Source of the DNA: Paracoccaceae bacterium
GTDB taxonomy: Bacteria > Pseudomonadota > Alphaproteobacteria > Rhodobacterales > Rhodobacteraceae
NCBI GenBank assembly: GCA_002709405.1
Contig: PAQV01000035.1
Coordinates: 1 to 64,000, forward strand
Direction: 5' to 3'
DNA length: 64,000 nucleotides
The notes beneath the pieces were generated by a model. That model saw nothing but the letters and a program-made list of their open reading frames with translations. It was not told where the DNA came from and searched no databases. This document shows positions 63,220 through 64,000 of the stretch, piece by piece. Made by a program: the position numbers and the translations under genes. Numbering within the stretch: the first letter of the stretch is position 1; each line of letters starts with the position of its first letter.

Positions 63220-64000
63220 ATGAAATGGCCAGAAGGCGAGGTTGCGGAATGCAAGGTCGCCAATATTCATCCTGTTTATCAACGGCTTGCCGACACGATC
63301 GCGCCGTTTCGCCGGGCCGAGGGCTATCCTCCGCAAAAGCTGATCCCATTTATGGGGTGGGCGCTGGAAGGGGCCTGGACGCAGATCTGGCTGGCCATCG
63401 CGGCCTCGATTTCCGTGGGGGTTACCACGGTGGTGGGCTTCTGGCTGATCGGCTGGGTCATCGACACGGCGCAGGCGGTGGGACCAGGCTTTCTCGTGTC
63501 TCATATTTGGGCGATTGTCTTACTTGCGGTCTTTTATATGGGCATCTGGCCGCTGTCGATGGCGGCCAACGCGGCGTTCAACTCGGTCACATTGGGGCCC
63601 AACCTGTACGCGCTGACCCTGAACCGGGTGAACCGCTACACGCTGGGGCAAAGCCTGTCGTATTTCGACAACGATTTCGCCGGGCGGATCGCCCAGAAAA
63701 GCCAGCAGACGGCGCGGGCGCTGACCGAAGTCGTCACCGAAGGCACCAACATCCTGGGCAACGCGCTGGCCGCGGTGATCAGTGCTGCGCTGTTGCTGGC
63801 GGCGGTCGATTGGCGGCTGGGGCTGGCCGTGGCGATCTGGATGGTGGCCTATGTCTACCTGGTCAAACACTTCCTGCCGCGCATCCGCGAGCGGTCGCAG
63901 CTGCGCGCGGCGCGGCGGGCGGTGGTCACGGGCCAGATCGTCGACACGATCACCAATATCCGGACGGTAAAGCTGTTTGCCCATGGCGAGGCCGAGGAGA
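63220..64000 (+). CDS. ABC exporter half-transporter 3, N-terminal part (runs off right edge)
   Basis: An open frame from ATG 63220 to the window end shows 260 codons of a third ABC exporter of the same family. The membrane-domain phrases SLSYFDNDFAGRIAQKS and DTITNIRTVKLFAHGE match those in the two upstream genes (ENDFAGRIANRV; NIHSVKMFAHHD). Helices begin at about 55. The ATPase domain lies beyond the window. The spacing of 25 bp after gene 2 fits one operon of three half-transporters, an odd number for proteins that work as dimers. Confidence 0.88.
   Translation, partial: MKWPEGEVAECKVANIHPVYQRLADTIAPFRRAEGYPPQKLIPFMGWALEGAWTQIWLAIAASISVGVTTVVGFWLIGWVIDTAQAVGPGFLVSHIWAIVLLAVFYMGIWPLSMAANAAFNSVTLGPNLYALTLNRVNRYTLGQSLSYFDNDFAGRIAQKSQQTARALTEVVTEGTNILGNALAAVISAALLLAAVDWRLGLAVAIWMVAYVYLVKHFLPRIRERSQLRAARRAVVTGQIVDTITNIRTVKLFAHGEAEE

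Noticed and set aside
61341-63263. A 640-codon minus-strand frame opposite ABC half-transporter 2
   Set aside because: It is a His/Asp/Gln-rich translation of the antisense strand and mirrors a similar shadow opposite half-transporter 1, as expected for paralogous DNA.

Overview
The window is a GC-rich alphaproteobacterial chromosome segment, most likely from the order Rhodobacterales (Roseobacter/Paracoccaceae type). The evidence is the divergent regB / senC-regA redox locus, a kinase-less DivL-like PAS protein upstream of tsaE-amgK-murU-addB-addA-trxA, the hslVU, mltA-Tim44, fxsA and secB neighbourhood, and the origin-proximal order dnaQ-coaE-aroE-maf | AT-rich gap | hemJ-rho-mnmE-mnmG-rsmG-parA-parB. 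Nearly every gene is a chromosomal housekeeping gene and appears intact. I see no insertion sequence, prophage, CRISPR array, tRNA or rRNA gene.

Layout. 1-2.7 kb: the start of a membrane protein (left edge), ahcY, and a divergent HD-domain hydrolase. 2.8-6.1 kb: a small secreted protein, then regA-senC (minus) divergent from regB (plus). 6.2-16.7 kb: an operon-like plus-strand run behind a perfect CtrA box: DivL-like protein, tsaE, amgK, murU, addB, addA, trxA. 16.8-20.2 kb: hslV-hslU, separated by two perfect palindromes, and an MFS transporter. 20.1-23.7 kb: Tim44-like, mltA and smr (minus), fxsA and secB (plus). 23.8-26.5 kb: maf-aroE-coaE-dnaQ (minus).

The 450-bp gap at 26,542-26,991 has the hallmarks of the replication origin: DnaA boxes, a perfect CtrA box, clustered GANTC sites, an AT-rich stretch, and genes pointing away on both sides. 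To its right lie hemJ, rho, mnmE, mnmG, rsmG, parA and parB. Two perfect parS sites are built into the first codons of mnmG and rsmG, so origin, centromere sites and partition genes share 8 kb.

34.4-38.6 kb: hemW-rdgB-rph (minus) and hrcA-grpE (plus). 38.7-44.1 kb: a hybrid histidine kinase, an orphan receiver protein and mutS. 44.2-51.5 kb: maeB, a PfkB kinase, an exported MsrA, a phage-type GH19 lysin, an unusual class IV aminotransferase paired with a P-loop sulfotransferase-like protein, a DUF1810 protein and a YegP-like DUF1508 protein in AT-richer DNA. 51.5-59.3 kb: argG, ilvA, an HPt protein divergent from a receiver-PP2C (RbaY-like) phosphatase, a Nudix protein, hslO, a CoA-type Nudix protein and cca. 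59.3 kb to the right edge: a leader region with an inverted repeat and a possible 10-codon leader peptide, then three tandem ABC exporter half-transporters, the last cut by the window end.

The least explained parts are the aminotransferase/sulfotransferase pair, the leader in front of the triple ABC exporter, the hslV-hslU palindromes, and the CtrA boxes at both the putative origin and the DivL-like gene. All functions are assigned from motif and family recognition by eye; no database search was run.
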